From Paraburkholderia caffeinitolerans (GTDB lineage Bacteria; Pseudomonadota; Gammaproteobacteria; Burkholderiales; Burkholderiaceae), in contig NZ_CADIKL010000024.1 in assembly GCF_902859945.1 (NCBI RefSeq), positions 1 to 64,000 of the forward strand: 64,000 bases of DNA, written 5' to 3'. The notes beneath the pieces were generated by a model. The model was not told the DNA's origin. It saw only the letters and a list, made by a program, of their open reading frames with translations, and did no database searches. The position numbers were made by a program, and so were the translations under genes. This document shows positions 43,132 through 51,827 of the stretch, piece by piece; position 1 is the stretch's first letter; the number at the start of each line of letters is the position of its first letter.

Positions 43132-43782
43132 ATGGTCCGACGCACGAAAGAGGAAGCGCTGGAGACGCGCAACCGCATTCTCGACGCCGCCGAACACGTC
43201 TTTTTCGAAAAGGGCGTGTCGCGCAGCTCGCTTGCCGACATCGCTCAGGCAGCGGGCGTCACGCGCGGGGCGATCTACTGGCATTTCGAGAACAAAGGCG
43301 ATCTGTTTACCGCCATGTTCGATCGCGTGGTCCTGCCGCTCGACGAGATGAAGGCGGCCACGGTCGACCCGGACGAACCCAACCCGCTCGGGCGCATCAA
43401 GGACCTCTGCGTGCTATGCCTGCGCGACACCGCCACCGACGCGAAGCGTCGGCGCGTGTTCGAGATCCTGTTTCTGAAGTGCGAGTTCGTGGAGGAAATG
43501 GGCCCGGTCATGGCGCGCCATCAGGGCAATATGCGCGAGGGCCTCGTGCGCATCGAGGAAGGCTTGCGCAACGCGATGTCCAAGGGGCAACTGCCCGCCA
43601 ATCTCGACGCGCCACGCGCGACGCGCGTGCTGCACTCGTTCATCACCGGCGCGTTGCGCGACATGGCGATCCTGCCCGACATGTTCGACGTGGCGCACAA
43701 CGCGGAGCGGCACGTCGAGGCCATGCTCGACGCGCTGCGTTACAGCCCGGCGCTGCGCGTCGAGCCGGCGGCGAAGGAATAG
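43132..43782 (+). CDS. TetR/AcrR-family repressor of the adjacent efflux operon
   Basis: A 216-residue TetR-family regulator. N-terminal HTH TRNRILDAAEHVFFEKGVSRSSLADIAQAAGVTRGAIYWHFENKGDL, highly characteristic of AcrR/TtgR/BpeR. The C-terminal ligand domain contains FEILFLKCEFVEEMGPV. It is divergent from the RND operon and probably represses both through the shared dyad. Drugs or pump substrates are the likely inducers. The N terminus at ATG 43132 matches the family. Confidence 0.94.
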   Translation: MVRRTKEEALETRNRILDAAEHVFFEKGVSRSSLADIAQAAGVTRGAIYWHFENKGDLFTAMFDRVVLPLDEMKAATVDPDEPNPLGRIKDLCVLCLRDTATDAKRRRVFEILFLKCEFVEEMGPVMARHQGNMREGLVRIEEGLRNAMSKGQLPANLDAPRATRVLHSFITGALRDMAILPDMFDVAHNAERHVEAMLDALRYSPALRVEPAAKE

Positions 43783-43870
43783 CGGGCCGCCCAGGCGCGG
43801 CGGCCCGCGAGGGCGGTCTGCGCCCGCCCCGTCTGCATCAAACCCGCATCAAACCCTCATCAGATCCGCA

Positions 43871-44506
43871 TCAAGCCGCGACTTGGCTGGCCCGCGCGCG
43901 CTGATTCGAGGCGTAAATGTTGTCGCGCTCCAGCGGCACGCCCGCATCGAGCGCGGCAATCCAGGCATCAGTGCTCGCAACTGCAGCGAAGCGCGAATGC
44001 ATCACGACCTTGAACACGCGATGGATCTCCTCGGCGCTCGCCGCGCCCGCTGCGTTCTCGTAGGGCACCGAGCCCGAGGCGTCCTCGATAAACTCGACCG
44101 CGAGACCCGCGTGCGTCGCATCGAACACCGTCGACGCGTCGCAGTTATGCGTCATGTAGCCGGCGACGGCCAGCGTGTCGATGTTGTGCGCGGTAAGCCA
44201 CGCGGCGAGATCGGTGCCCGCGAAGGCGCTCGGCAAGGCCTTTTCCACGTAATGATCGCGCTGACGCGAAGCCACCACGGGGTGCAGCTCGGCGCCGACA
44301 CTGCCGCGCGCGAACAGCGGCGACTCGGCGGGCGCGAAGTTCTGCACCACCACGACCGGCACGCCGGCGGCGCGCGCGGCGTCGATCGCACGGCCCACGT
44401 TGGCGAGCGACGTCTGCACGTCCGGGTATGCGATCGGCAGGTCGCCGGTGACGTATTCGTTTTGCACGTCGATGACGAGCAGCGCACGGCGGGGAGTTGC
44501 GGACAT
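43871..44506 (-). CDS. Isochorismatase-family cysteine hydrolase
   Basis: A 211-residue cysteine hydrolase with the catalytic triad of the family: Asp13 in LLVIDVQNEYV, Lys89 in VEKALPSAF and Cys122 in MTHNCDAST. Such enzymes are nicotinamidases, amidohydrolases or isochorismatases; the exact substrate cannot be told. AAGGAG lies about nine bases before the ATG at 44506. It is divergently paired with a GlxA-type regulator, a frequent arrangement in Burkholderia. Confidence 0.9.
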   Translation of the reverse strand: MSATPRRALLVIDVQNEYVTGDLPIAYPDVQTSLANVGRAIDAARAAGVPVVVVQNFAPAESPLFARGSVGAELHPVVASRQRDHYVEKALPSAFAGTDLAAWLTAHNIDTLAVAGYMTHNCDASTVFDATHAGLAVEFIEDASGSVPYENAAGAASAEEIHRVFKVVMHSRFAAVASTDAWIAALDAGVPLERDNIYASNQRARASQVAA

Positions 44507-44643
44507 GGCGATATCTCCTTCTTCGATATGAACCTGGTGAGAAAACCGGGGAAATCCGGGTGGAATCTCGATGGAATCCGCGGCCGGCCAGGCGCCCCGG
44601 CTGCGATGGAGGCATTGTCGGCTGGCGCATCGCACGCGCACAG

Positions 44644-44678
44644 TGGCCCAAATGACAATTTTAGATAGAATTGGGCCA
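44644..44678. promoter_or_regulatory. Inverted repeat in the isochorismatase/GlxA divergent promoter
   Basis: TGGCCCAA (44644-44651) and its exact complement TTGGGCCA (44671-44678) flank an A/T-rich 19-bp spacer. It lies just upstream of the regulator start (44696), so it may be the regulator's own binding site. Confidence 0.5.
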
Positions 44679-44695
44679 AACACGGCGAGCCTTAT

Positions 44696-45772
44696 ATGCC
44701 CACGCGTTCACGCCCCCCCTCTCGACTCGCGAGGCCATCGATGCCCACCGCTCCCCGTACCCTGACGCCGGCTGCCGCCCCCGCCGCACTGGCAGCGCCA
44801 ATGACTACCGCAACGCCCGCCGCGCGCCGCATTGCCGTGGTCGCGTTCGATCGCGTCATCCCGTTTCATCTCTCGGTGCCGTGCATCGTGTTCGGCGAAC
44901 CACGCCCCGAAGGCGGCGTGCCGCCGTTCGAGCTGATCGTCTGCGCGGCCGAACCGGGGCCGCTCGCCACGACCGCCGGTTTTACGATCGGCGCGTCCTG
45001 CGGCCTCGAAGCGCTCGAACAAGCCGATGTGGTTGTTGTGCCCAGTTGGCGCGACGCCGAAGAAATGCCACCCGCAGCACTGTGCGAAGCGCTACGCGCG
45101 GCGCACGCACGCGGCGCGGTGCTCGTGGGTCTATGCTTTGGCGCCTTCGTGCTCGCGCACGCGGGCCTGCTCGACGGCCGCCCGGCTACCACACACTGGG
45201 CCGCCGCAGACACTTTCGCGCGCCAGTTCCCGCAAGTGCGCTTCGATCCCGACGTCCTCTACGTCGACGATGGCGATATCCTCACTTCGGCGGGCACGGC
45301 GGCGGGACTCGACTGCTGCCTGCACCTGCTGCGGCGCCTCGCCGGCACGCAGGCGGCCAACTACGTGGCGCGGCGGCTAGTCGTGCCGCCGCATCGCCAG
45401 GGCAGCCAGGCGCAGTACGTGCAGCAGCCGGTAGCGGCGCGCGGGCGCGGCGACCGGCTCTCGAGTCTGCTTGACTGGATCCGCGCCCATCTCGACGCGC
45501 CGCATACGCTCGACTCGCTCGCGCAGCGCGCGCTCATGAGCCGCCGCACCTTCACTCGCCAGTTCCGCCTGACGACGGGCGCCACCGTAAGCGCGTGGTT
45601 GCTCGGCGAGCGACTCGCCCGTGCGCAGCAACTGCTCGAAACCACCGACCAGCCGATCGACGCCATCGCGCAGGGCGCGGGCTTCGGCTCGGCCGCGTCG
45701 CTGCGCCAGCATTTTGTGGAAGCGTTCAGGACCTCGCCGTCGGCATGGCGACGGGAGTTTCGGGGGACGTGA
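44696..45772 (+). CDS. GlxA-like AraC-family transcriptional regulator with DJ-1/PfpI domain
   Basis: A 358-residue regulator. A leader of about 45 poorly conserved residues precedes a DJ-1/PfpI (class I glutamine amidotransferase-like) domain (about 47-220) with the GLCFGAFVLAHAGLLDGRPATTHW motif. The C-terminal AraC-type double HTH (about 255-355) contains MSRRTFTRQFRLTTGATVSAWLL and GFGSAASLRQHF. It probably activates the divergent hydrolase gene. The start may be ATG 44696, 44741 or 44801; the first is kept for lack of a deciding ribosome binding site. Confidence 0.88.
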   Translation: MPTRSRPPSRLARPSMPTAPRTLTPAAAPAALAAPMTTATPAARRIAVVAFDRVIPFHLSVPCIVFGEPRPEGGVPPFELIVCAAEPGPLATTAGFTIGASCGLEALEQADVVVVPSWRDAEEMPPAALCEALRAAHARGAVLVGLCFGAFVLAHAGLLDGRPATTHWAAADTFARQFPQVRFDPDVLYVDDGDILTSAGTAAGLDCCLHLLRRLAGTQAANYVARRLVVPPHRQGSQAQYVQQPVAARGRGDRLSSLLDWIRAHLDAPHTLDSLAQRALMSRRTFTRQFRLTTGATVSAWLLGERLARAQQLLETTDQPIDAIAQGAGFGSAASLRQHFVEAFRTSPSAWRREFRGT

Positions 45773-45795
45773 AAGTCATGTGGAGCCGCGCGGCC

Positions 45796-46524
45796 TCAGC
45801 CTTCCGCAAGATGCCGCGCCACGTAAAACAGCAACGCAACGAAGAAGATCATCGCGGCCCAGACCCAGTTCGGCATCACGTGCGGTGAAGGCTCGTGATG
45901 GAGCGTGCTCGCGGCGCGGCCCGACAACGTGCCGCCCGCGTGAGGGAGCAGATGCGCGCGCCGCGCGACCGCTGCGAGATTAATCGGCCGCAAGAACACA
46001 TGCTGGCGCCGGGGCGCCTCTCCGCGCGCGCGGTTCGGCGCCCGTCCGTGCTTGGCTTCAACCACGGCGCAAAACTCGGTGAAGAACTCGTCGGCGAGTT
46101 CGTGCAGCGCGTTTTCGATCTGGCGCGGCGGCAGTTCGCCCAGCGGCCCGGTCAGCGTGGCCCACACCGAATAGTCGATGCGCGTGCTCGCGCCCTGGCC
46201 CATCGAGGAAGGCTCCTCCTCGCGCAGCGCAACGTCGATCTGGCCGCGCAGCGAGCCGATGCCGTCGGCGCGCGCGCGAAAGCTCAACACACGGCGCGGC
46301 GTGAGCGGCACCGTCGCAACGTCGCTAGCAATGTGAGCGCGCACTTCGTAACGCGCACGCAGCGGCCCGAGCGGCACGGTCAGCGTGATTGCGTACTCGC
46401 CGGGGCCGAGCCGCCTGAACGACTCGCAATGCTCCAGACTCGCCCGTACGAGCGCGGCCTCCTGCAACGCCTGCCAGACGGCAGACGGCTCAAGTGGAAT
46501 CCTCAACGCATCGTTCAGTTCCAT
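45796..46524 (-). CDS. CoxG/SRPBCC-family protein with C-terminal membrane anchor
   Basis: A 242-residue protein. The first about 150 residues form an SRPBCC fold of the CoxG (carbon monoxide dehydrogenase subunit G) family, beginning MELNDALRIPLEPSAVWQAL. A basic linker follows, and one membrane helix near the end (WVWAAMIFFVALLFYVA). CoxG-like proteins help mature or anchor molybdenum hydroxylases, but no such enzyme is encoded nearby, so the role is open. Confidence 0.85.
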   Translation of the reverse strand: MELNDALRIPLEPSAVWQALQEAALVRASLEHCESFRRLGPGEYAITLTVPLGPLRARYEVRAHIASDVATVPLTPRRVLSFRARADGIGSLRGQIDVALREEEPSSMGQGASTRIDYSVWATLTGPLGELPPRQIENALHELADEFFTEFCAVVEAKHGRAPNRARGEAPRRQHVFLRPINLAAVARRAHLLPHAGGTLSGRAASTLHHEPSPHVMPNWVWAAMIFFVALLFYVARHLAEG

Positions 46525-46630
46525 GGCGGCTCCCCGGTAGCGGTTCGAGAAGTTCCTTCAGGTCGTTCAGCTGGTTGGTTAGTGCATCGGCATCAATCGG
46601 CGGTCAGTATTCGAGCGCTCGAGCGCTTTC

Positions 46631-46996
46631 TCAGGATGTCTGATCGATGCGGTCCACGCGCTCGGCGTGAAACGCCAGATACGCTTTGATGCCGCGCACC
46701 GCGTCGAGCGGCGCCTCGTAGCTCCATGCGGCGTCCTCGATGCGGCCGTCCTCGGTGCGCAGGTGGTAAAAGGACGCCTCGCCCTTGTGCGGACAGGCTT
46801 CGGTGCGTGTGGAGCGTTCGAGCCGTGCCATGTTCACGTCGGCGCGCGGGAAGTAAAAGACGTCGGGGTTGCCGGTCTCGACGAGCGTGAGCGCCGCGAG
46901 CGTATCGGCAATCGTGATGCCACCGTGGATCACGCGCACACGGTGACGGTTCACGACGAGATCGATGCGATGACCGGCATCCGGTTCGACCGTCAT
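46631..46996 (-). CDS. DUF427-family protein
   Basis: A 121-residue cytoplasmic protein of the DUF427 family. Recognisable stretches are VYFPR-like VFYFPRADVNMARLERS, CPHKGEASFYHL and AAWSYEAP. The function of the family is unknown. It starts at ATG 46996 and lies about 100 bp after the start of the CoxG-like gene on the same strand. Confidence 0.85.
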   Translation of the reverse strand: MTVEPDAGHRIDLVVNRHRVRVIHGGITIADTLAALTLVETGNPDVFYFPRADVNMARLERSTRTEACPHKGEASFYHLRTEDGRIEDAAWSYEAPLDAVRGIKAYLAFHAERVDRIDQTS

Positions 46997-47114
46997 TGTC
47001 TGCTCCCTGAGCGATGGGCGCCGCTGCCTGGGAAGTCACGGCCAGCCCGTGACTTCATTATCGACGAAACGCCGACGGCTTGCGCGAATTCGGCTACCGC
47101 GCGCCGCCCGGGGC

Positions 47115-47759
47115 TCACCAGACGAAAGCCGCACGGGCGCTACCATTCGAACCCACCGTCACGGCGCTGGTCTTGTCGACGCCGTCATGGCTCACGTGCA
47201 CCGTATAGCGTCCCGGGCGCACGCGCACGAGCATGTACGGTCCGCGCGAAGTCGCATCGAGCACGCTCGCGCCATGGGCGTCGACGATCCGCACGCGCAC
47301 GTCGGCGAGGAATTCGGCGCCGCGGCCCGTGAAGCGCAGGGAAAGCGGCCACTGCGACCGCGCGGCTTGCAGCGCCTTCGACTCGTCGAGGCCGACACCG
47401 CCCGAGACGAATTCCACGCCGCCTTGCTGCTGCACTTGCGGCATGCCGCCGCCGTTGGTGTTGCCGGCGCTCGACATATCGGTGCTCGAACCGCCCACCG
47501 TGCCATTCTTGGGATTCATGCCGTTCACCGCGCCGGTGGCGCTACCTCGCTGCACCGGCATCTGCTGCACCGGCATCTGCTGCACCGGCATCTGCTGCAC
47601 CGGCATCTGCTGCGCCGGCGCGCTCTCTTGCGGCATCGGCACCTGCTGCACCGGCGCGCTGCCTTGCTGCGCTGCCGCGATGCCCGCGAAACCAAGGGTC
47701 AGGGTCGCCGCGATCGCGGCGCTCGAAAGGACTGGACGCGTTTTATGAAACTTCTTCAT
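47115..47759 (-). CDS. Secreted protein with QQMPV tandem repeats and a beta-sandwich C terminus
   Basis: A 214-residue protein with a signal peptide ending at about IAAAQ. The N-terminal mature half is a low-complexity segment with four perfect QQMPV-type repeats (residues about 50-70) and a Gly/Asn/Ser linker. The C-terminal about 90 residues (SLRFTGRGAEFLADVRVRIVDAHG, GPYMLVRVRPGRYTVHVSHDG) look like a carboxypeptidase-regulatory or Cna-B-like beta sandwich. I do not recognise the protein. The repeat is nearly identical at DNA level. Confidence 0.75.
   Translation of the reverse strand: MKKFHKTRPVLSSAAIAATLTLGFAGIAAAQQGSAPVQQVPMPQESAPAQQMPVQQMPVQQMPVQQMPVQRGSATGAVNGMNPKNGTVGGSSTDMSSAGNTNGGGMPQVQQQGGVEFVSGGVGLDESKALQAARSQWPLSLRFTGRGAEFLADVRVRIVDAHGASVLDATSRGPYMLVRVRPGRYTVHVSHDGVDKTSAVTVGSNGSARAAFVW
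47551..47610. repeat. Four perfect copies of a 15-bp tandem repeat
   Basis: TGCACCGGCATCTGC is repeated four times head to tail without mismatch. In the minus-strand gene it encodes QQMPV units. The perfect identity suggests recent expansion or slippage, and the unit keeps the frame. Confidence 0.95.
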
Positions 47760-47840
47760 CGTGACTGCTCCTTACAAGTTGCCTCGGTATCAAACCGGCG
47801 CAAAATGCATGCCCATTGCATCAGGCACGAACAGCACGCT

Positions 47841-47882
47841 GAAAAGAAAACTGCCGCCGGGGCGCGAAGCCCACAGCGGCAG
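47841..47882 (-). terminator. Terminator of the DegP-like protease gene
   Basis: On the minus strand, stem CTGCCGC / GCGGCAG encloses a second short stem and is followed by TTTTCTTTTC. It lies about 70 bp after the protease stop codon. Confidence 0.8.
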
Positions 47883-47951
47883 TGAAAAAAGCGGCCCGGA
47901 AATCCCGGTATGCGTTGTACGCCAGGCCGCTGGAGCGAACCGGAACCGCGC

Positions 47952-49445
47952 TCAGCCGAGATCGACCGGCACGAAGATCTGCGCGTCGTCGCGCTGAATC
48001 AGGAGTGCGATGCTGTTGCCCGCTTGCGCGATCATCTGCTTGAGCTGGTCTGGGCTAGTCACCGCGCGGCCGTTCACCGCGAGAATCACGTCGCCCGGCT
48101 GAATGCCGGCATTTTCCGCCGCGCCCGACGACTGTTCGACGAGCAAACCGTGATCGATCGAACCGTTACTCTTCTCTTCCGGAGAAAGCGGGCGCACCGC
48201 AACGCCCAGGCGTCCTTGCATTTGCGACTGCGACGTGTCGTTCGAGGCGAGCTTGCTGTCGGTCAGCGCGCCGATGGTCGCCGTGAAGTCCTTGGTCGAC
48301 TTGTCGCGCCACACCTGAACGTCGGCCTTCGTGCCCGGCTTCATGCCCGCGATCAGCGAAGGCAGGTCGACCGAGTCGCCCACCGCCTGGCCATTCACGG
48401 CAAGAATCACGTCGCCGGGCTTGAGCCCCGCCTTCGCGGCCGGACCACTCGCGTCCACCGAGCTCACCAGCGCGCCGTGCGGCTTGTCCATGCCGAACGA
48501 GTTGGCGAGCGTCTGGTTCATCGACTGCACCGCGACGCCGAGGCGCCCGCGGCTCACATGGCCGGTCTTGACGAGCTCGTCCTTGACCTTCATGGCTTCA
48601 TTGATCGGGATTGCGAACGAAAGGCCCTGGAAGCCGCCCGTCTGCGAGTAGATCATCGAGTTGATGCCAATGACTTCGCCCTGCAGATTGAACAGCGGGC
48701 CGCCCGAGTTGCCGGGGTTCACCGGCACGTCGGTCTGGATGAACGGCGTGTAGTTCTCGTCGGGCAGCGAGCGCGACTTCGCGCTGATGATGCCCGAGGT
48801 CACCGTGTTGTCGAAGCCGTACGGCGATCCGATCGCGACCACCCACTGGCCGACCTTGCTCTGACGCGGGTCGCCGATCTTCACCGTGGGCAGATCCTTC
48901 GCGTCGATCTTGAGCACGGCGACATCGGACTGCTTGTCGGCGCCCACGACCTTGGCCTTGAATTCGCGCTTGTCGGTGAGCTTCACGGTCACGACGTTCG
49001 CGCCGTCCACGACGTGCGCGTTCGTGAGAATGTAGCCGTCCGGGCTAATGATGAAGCCCGAGCCGAGACTCGAACTCGGCGTGTCGGGCTGCGTGCCGCC
49101 GTCGCCGCCCATGCCGGGCACGCCGCCGTAGAAGTGCTTGAAGAACTGGTAGAACGGGTCGCCCGGATCGATCGGCAGTTGCTGCGCCCCGCCGCGCAGG
49201 GACGCCTGCTTCACCACGTGCTTCGCACTGATGTTGACGACGGCCGGGCCGTAGGTTTCCACGAGGCCCGAGAAGTCAGGAATGCCGGTCTTGGCCGCGG
49301 CTTCGGCGGGCATCAACGCAGCGGCCTGCGCCGGGGTGATCACCTGCGGCGGCGGCACGTCGCGGCGCCCGGCCACGTAGCCCGCCGACAACGCGACGGC
49401 AACCGCGATAGCCACGGCACTGCGGGTAATGACTTTGGTATTCAT
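47952..49445 (-). CDS. Do-family periplasmic serine protease (DegP/DegQ/MucD type)
   Basis: A 497-residue protease/chaperone for misfolded envelope proteins. An N-terminal signal or anchor segment is followed by a trypsin-like domain with triad His144 (TNAHVVDG), Asp174 (SDVAVLK) and Ser247 (GNSGGPL), then two PDZ domains (about 290-375 and 400-490). A Gly-rich, acidic loop at about 105-125 resembles the regulatory LA loop. It lies downstream of a two-component system on the same strand, with a candidate response-regulator box in the 138-bp gap. Confidence 0.94.
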   Translation of the reverse strand: MNTKVITRSAVAIAVAVALSAGYVAGRRDVPPPQVITPAQAAALMPAEAAAKTGIPDFSGLVETYGPAVVNISAKHVVKQASLRGGAQQLPIDPGDPFYQFFKHFYGGVPGMGGDGGTQPDTPSSSLGSGFIISPDGYILTNAHVVDGANVVTVKLTDKREFKAKVVGADKQSDVAVLKIDAKDLPTVKIGDPRQSKVGQWVVAIGSPYGFDNTVTSGIISAKSRSLPDENYTPFIQTDVPVNPGNSGGPLFNLQGEVIGINSMIYSQTGGFQGLSFAIPINEAMKVKDELVKTGHVSRGRLGVAVQSMNQTLANSFGMDKPHGALVSSVDASGPAAKAGLKPGDVILAVNGQAVGDSVDLPSLIAGMKPGTKADVQVWRDKSTKDFTATIGALTDSKLASNDTSQSQMQGRLGVAVRPLSPEEKSNGSIDHGLLVEQSSGAAENAGIQPGDVILAVNGRAVTSPDQLKQMIAQAGNSIALLIQRDDAQIFVPVDLG

Positions 49446-49488
49446 AGCGGACTCCTTGCGCGGGATACTGTCACGACGTAACGAAGAT

Positions 49489-49518
49489 TAAGCGCTATCG
49501 CTTAAAGGAGTCTTAAGC
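49489..49518. promoter_or_regulatory. Candidate PmrA/QseB-type response-regulator box upstream of the protease
   Basis: CTTAAA-N5-CTTAAG at 49502-49518 has the 6-5-6 direct-repeat spacing used by PmrA/QseB-like OmpR-family regulators. It overlaps a perfect dyad TTAAGCG-CTAT-CGCTTAA (49489-49506). The region is 44-73 bp upstream of the protease start codon. The matching two-component genes lie directly upstream. Confidence 0.65.
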
Positions 49519-49583
49519 GGGGAACTTCGCCGCAAACGCCCGCGCACCGGGCGTTTGCGGGGCTTTCGAAATGAGTCGCGATA

Positions 49584-50885
49584 TCAAAACCGCACGTCCA
49601 CGCGCAACCCGCCAGCCTGCGAATCGCCGAGCGTGATGGTGGCCTCGTGCTGGTCGGCAATGCGGCGCACGATCGCCAGACCGAGCCCCGTGCCCGACAC
49701 GTCCGTGCGCGCGCGGCCCGCGCTCGCACCCACGCGATAAAAGCGATCGAACACACGCGCGCGTTCGTCGACGGGAATGCCCGGTCCGCTATCGTCGATG
49801 CGCACGAGCGGATGGCCATCGTCCACGATCAGGCTCACGTCCACGCGGCCACCCGCGGGCGTGTATTTCGTCGCGTTGTCGAGCAGGTTATTGAACATCA
49901 CGCGCAAAGCATCGGCGTCGCCGTGCACGTGCGCGTCGACACTCTCCTCGATGCCGAGGTCCACGCCGCGCTGTTGCGCGAGTGGCGCATAGTTGAGCAC
50001 GCAATCATCGAGCAGCGCATGCATGTCGACGCTTTGCGCACGCGCGTGGCCATCGGGCTCCGAGCGCGCGAGCGCGAGCAGTTGTTCAGCGAGGCGCGTG
50101 GCGCGCGTCACGCCCGCCTGCAGATCGCCGAGCGCTTCGCGGCGCGTTTCGTCATCCCTTGCGCGCGCAACGAGTTGCGCCTGGATCTGCACGGCCGCGA
50201 GCGGCGTGCGCAATTCGTGCGCGGCGTCGGCCACAAAGGCCTTTTGTGTATCGAGCGCCTGGGCAAGACGTTCGAGCAGTGCATTGAGCGCATGCACGAG
50301 CGGCATCACTTCGCGCGGCAGTCGCTCTTCGGGCAGCGGTTCGAGCGCCTCGGGGTGGCGCGTGTCGAGCGCGCGCGCCACGCGCGAAAGCGGCTTGAGC
50401 CCGCGCCCCACCACCTGCCACACGGCGAGCCCGAGAAACGGCAGCAGCACGATCAGCGGCCAGAGCGTGCGCAGTGCGACATTCGCGGCGAGCCGGTTGC
50501 GCACCGTCGTCGGCTGGGCGAGCTGCACGACGTTGTCGCCGACGATCGCGCCATAGACGCGCCAGTCGCCGCGGTCGGTGCGCTCGGTTGAAAAGCCGAG
50601 TTCCGCGCGCGGCGCGAGCGGCGCGCGCGGATGCGAGTAGTACATCAACTCGCCGTTGCGGTTCCAGATCTGCAGGACGATGCCCTCGGTGCCGGTGTCC
50701 CGCGAGCTGAGAATCTCGTTGAACGGCTCGGAAGGCAGTGCCGCGGCAATCTCCTGCAACTGGTAATCGAACAGCTCGTTGGCTTCGGCGAGCGCCTGGC
50801 GGTAGATCAGCCAACCCGCGAGGCTCACGCCCGCGACCACGATCGCGAGCAGCCAGAACAGCAGTTGTCGTCGAATCGAACTCAT
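49584..50885 (-). CDS. Sensor histidine kinase (QseC/PmrB type)
   Basis: A 433-residue inner-membrane kinase. Two membrane helices (about 9-29 and 140-160) flank a periplasmic sensor of about 110 residues. A HAMP-like linker leads to the dimerisation domain with phospho-acceptor His223 in FVADAAHELRTPLAAVQ. The ATPase domain has NNLLDNATKYTP (N box), DDSGPGIP (G1) and GTGLGLAIV (G2). The start at 50885 lies 27 bp after the response-regulator stop. The signal is unknown; PmrB/QseC relatives sense cations, low pH or catechols. Confidence 0.93.
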   Translation of the reverse strand: MSSIRRQLLFWLLAIVVAGVSLAGWLIYRQALAEANELFDYQLQEIAAALPSEPFNEILSSRDTGTEGIVLQIWNRNGELMYYSHPRAPLAPRAELGFSTERTDRGDWRVYGAIVGDNVVQLAQPTTVRNRLAANVALRTLWPLIVLLPFLGLAVWQVVGRGLKPLSRVARALDTRHPEALEPLPEERLPREVMPLVHALNALLERLAQALDTQKAFVADAAHELRTPLAAVQIQAQLVARARDDETRREALGDLQAGVTRATRLAEQLLALARSEPDGHARAQSVDMHALLDDCVLNYAPLAQQRGVDLGIEESVDAHVHGDADALRVMFNNLLDNATKYTPAGGRVDVSLIVDDGHPLVRIDDSGPGIPVDERARVFDRFYRVGASAGRARTDVSGTGLGLAIVRRIADQHEATITLGDSQAGGLRVDVRF

Positions 50886-50912
50886 TCAGAACTCATAGGG
50901 CGGCGCTCGTCC

Positions 50913-51575
50913 TCACGCGTCTTTCGCGATCATGTAGCCGAGGCCGCGCACGTTGCGGATCAGCTCGGCGCCGAGCTTCTTGCGCAGCGCGTGGATATAG
51001 ACCTCGACCGTGTTGCTGCCGATCTCCTCGCCCCAGCCGTACATCTTCTCTTCGAGCTGGGTCTTGGAGAGCACCGCGCCGGGGCGCGCGAGCAGCGCCT
51101 CCAGCAAGGCGAACTCGCGCGCGGAGAGCGCGACGGGCGCGCCGTCCTGGGTCACCTGGTGCGAGGCGGGATCAAGCGTGATCGAGCCGTGGCGGATCGT
51201 GGACTCGCTGCGGCCCGACTGGCGGCGGATCAGCGCGCGCATGCGTGCGCCCAGTTCGTCGAGATCGAAGGGCTTGATGAGGTAGTCGTCGGCGCCGGCA
51301 TCGAGACCTTTCACGCGGTCGGCGATGGCGTCGCGCGCGGTGAGGATCAGCACCGGCAGCGCCACGCCGCGCGCGCGCAAGGTGCGCAGCACGTCGAGGC
51401 CGTCGCGCTTGGGCAGCCCGAGATCGAGCAGGATCAGATCGTAGGAGTCGGCGCTCGCGACCGAGAGCGCGGCCTCGCCGTCCTCGACCCAGTCGACCGC
51501 GAAGCCCTCGCCGCGCAGCGCCTTGCGCACGCCCTCGGCGATCATGCGGTCATCTTCGACTAGCAGTATGCGCAT
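50913..51575 (-). CDS. OmpR-family response regulator (QseB/PmrA type)
   Basis: A 220-residue response regulator. Receiver domain 1-120 with the acidic pair in LVEDD, phosphorylation Asp51 in LLDLGLPKRDG, Thr in ILTARD and Lys in LIKPFDLDEL. The C-terminal winged helix (about 125-218) contains REFALLEALLARPGAVLSKTQLEEKMYGW. First gene of the two-component operon. The ATG at 51575 starts the conserved MRILLVEDD; a longer frame to 51749 is unsupported. Confidence 0.95.
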   Translation of the reverse strand: MRILLVEDDRMIAEGVRKALRGEGFAVDWVEDGEAALSVASADSYDLILLDLGLPKRDGLDVLRTLRARGVALPVLILTARDAIADRVKGLDAGADDYLIKPFDLDELGARMRALIRRQSGRSESTIRHGSITLDPASHQVTQDGAPVALSAREFALLEALLARPGAVLSKTQLEEKMYGWGEEIGSNTVEVYIHALRKKLGAELIRNVRGLGYMIAKDA

Positions 51576-51827
51576 CGTAATGAATTGGCAAGGCGGCGCA
51601 CGCGGCGCCGCACTTGAAGCTCGAAATGAATGAGATGAGTGCATTCTAGCGCCTCGCCCCGCGCGAACGACGCAAGCGCACACGTGTACCCTGCCCTGCG
51701 CCCGAGCGACCTTTTCCGACATTTCTCGCCGCCAATGCGCGCACGCCACGCGAGGTCTTTACAATGGGCGCTTTTGCGGCGCGCGGCGCCGCGATGCGAA
51801 CGCCCCCTTTCTCGTCCCACGTTCTTC

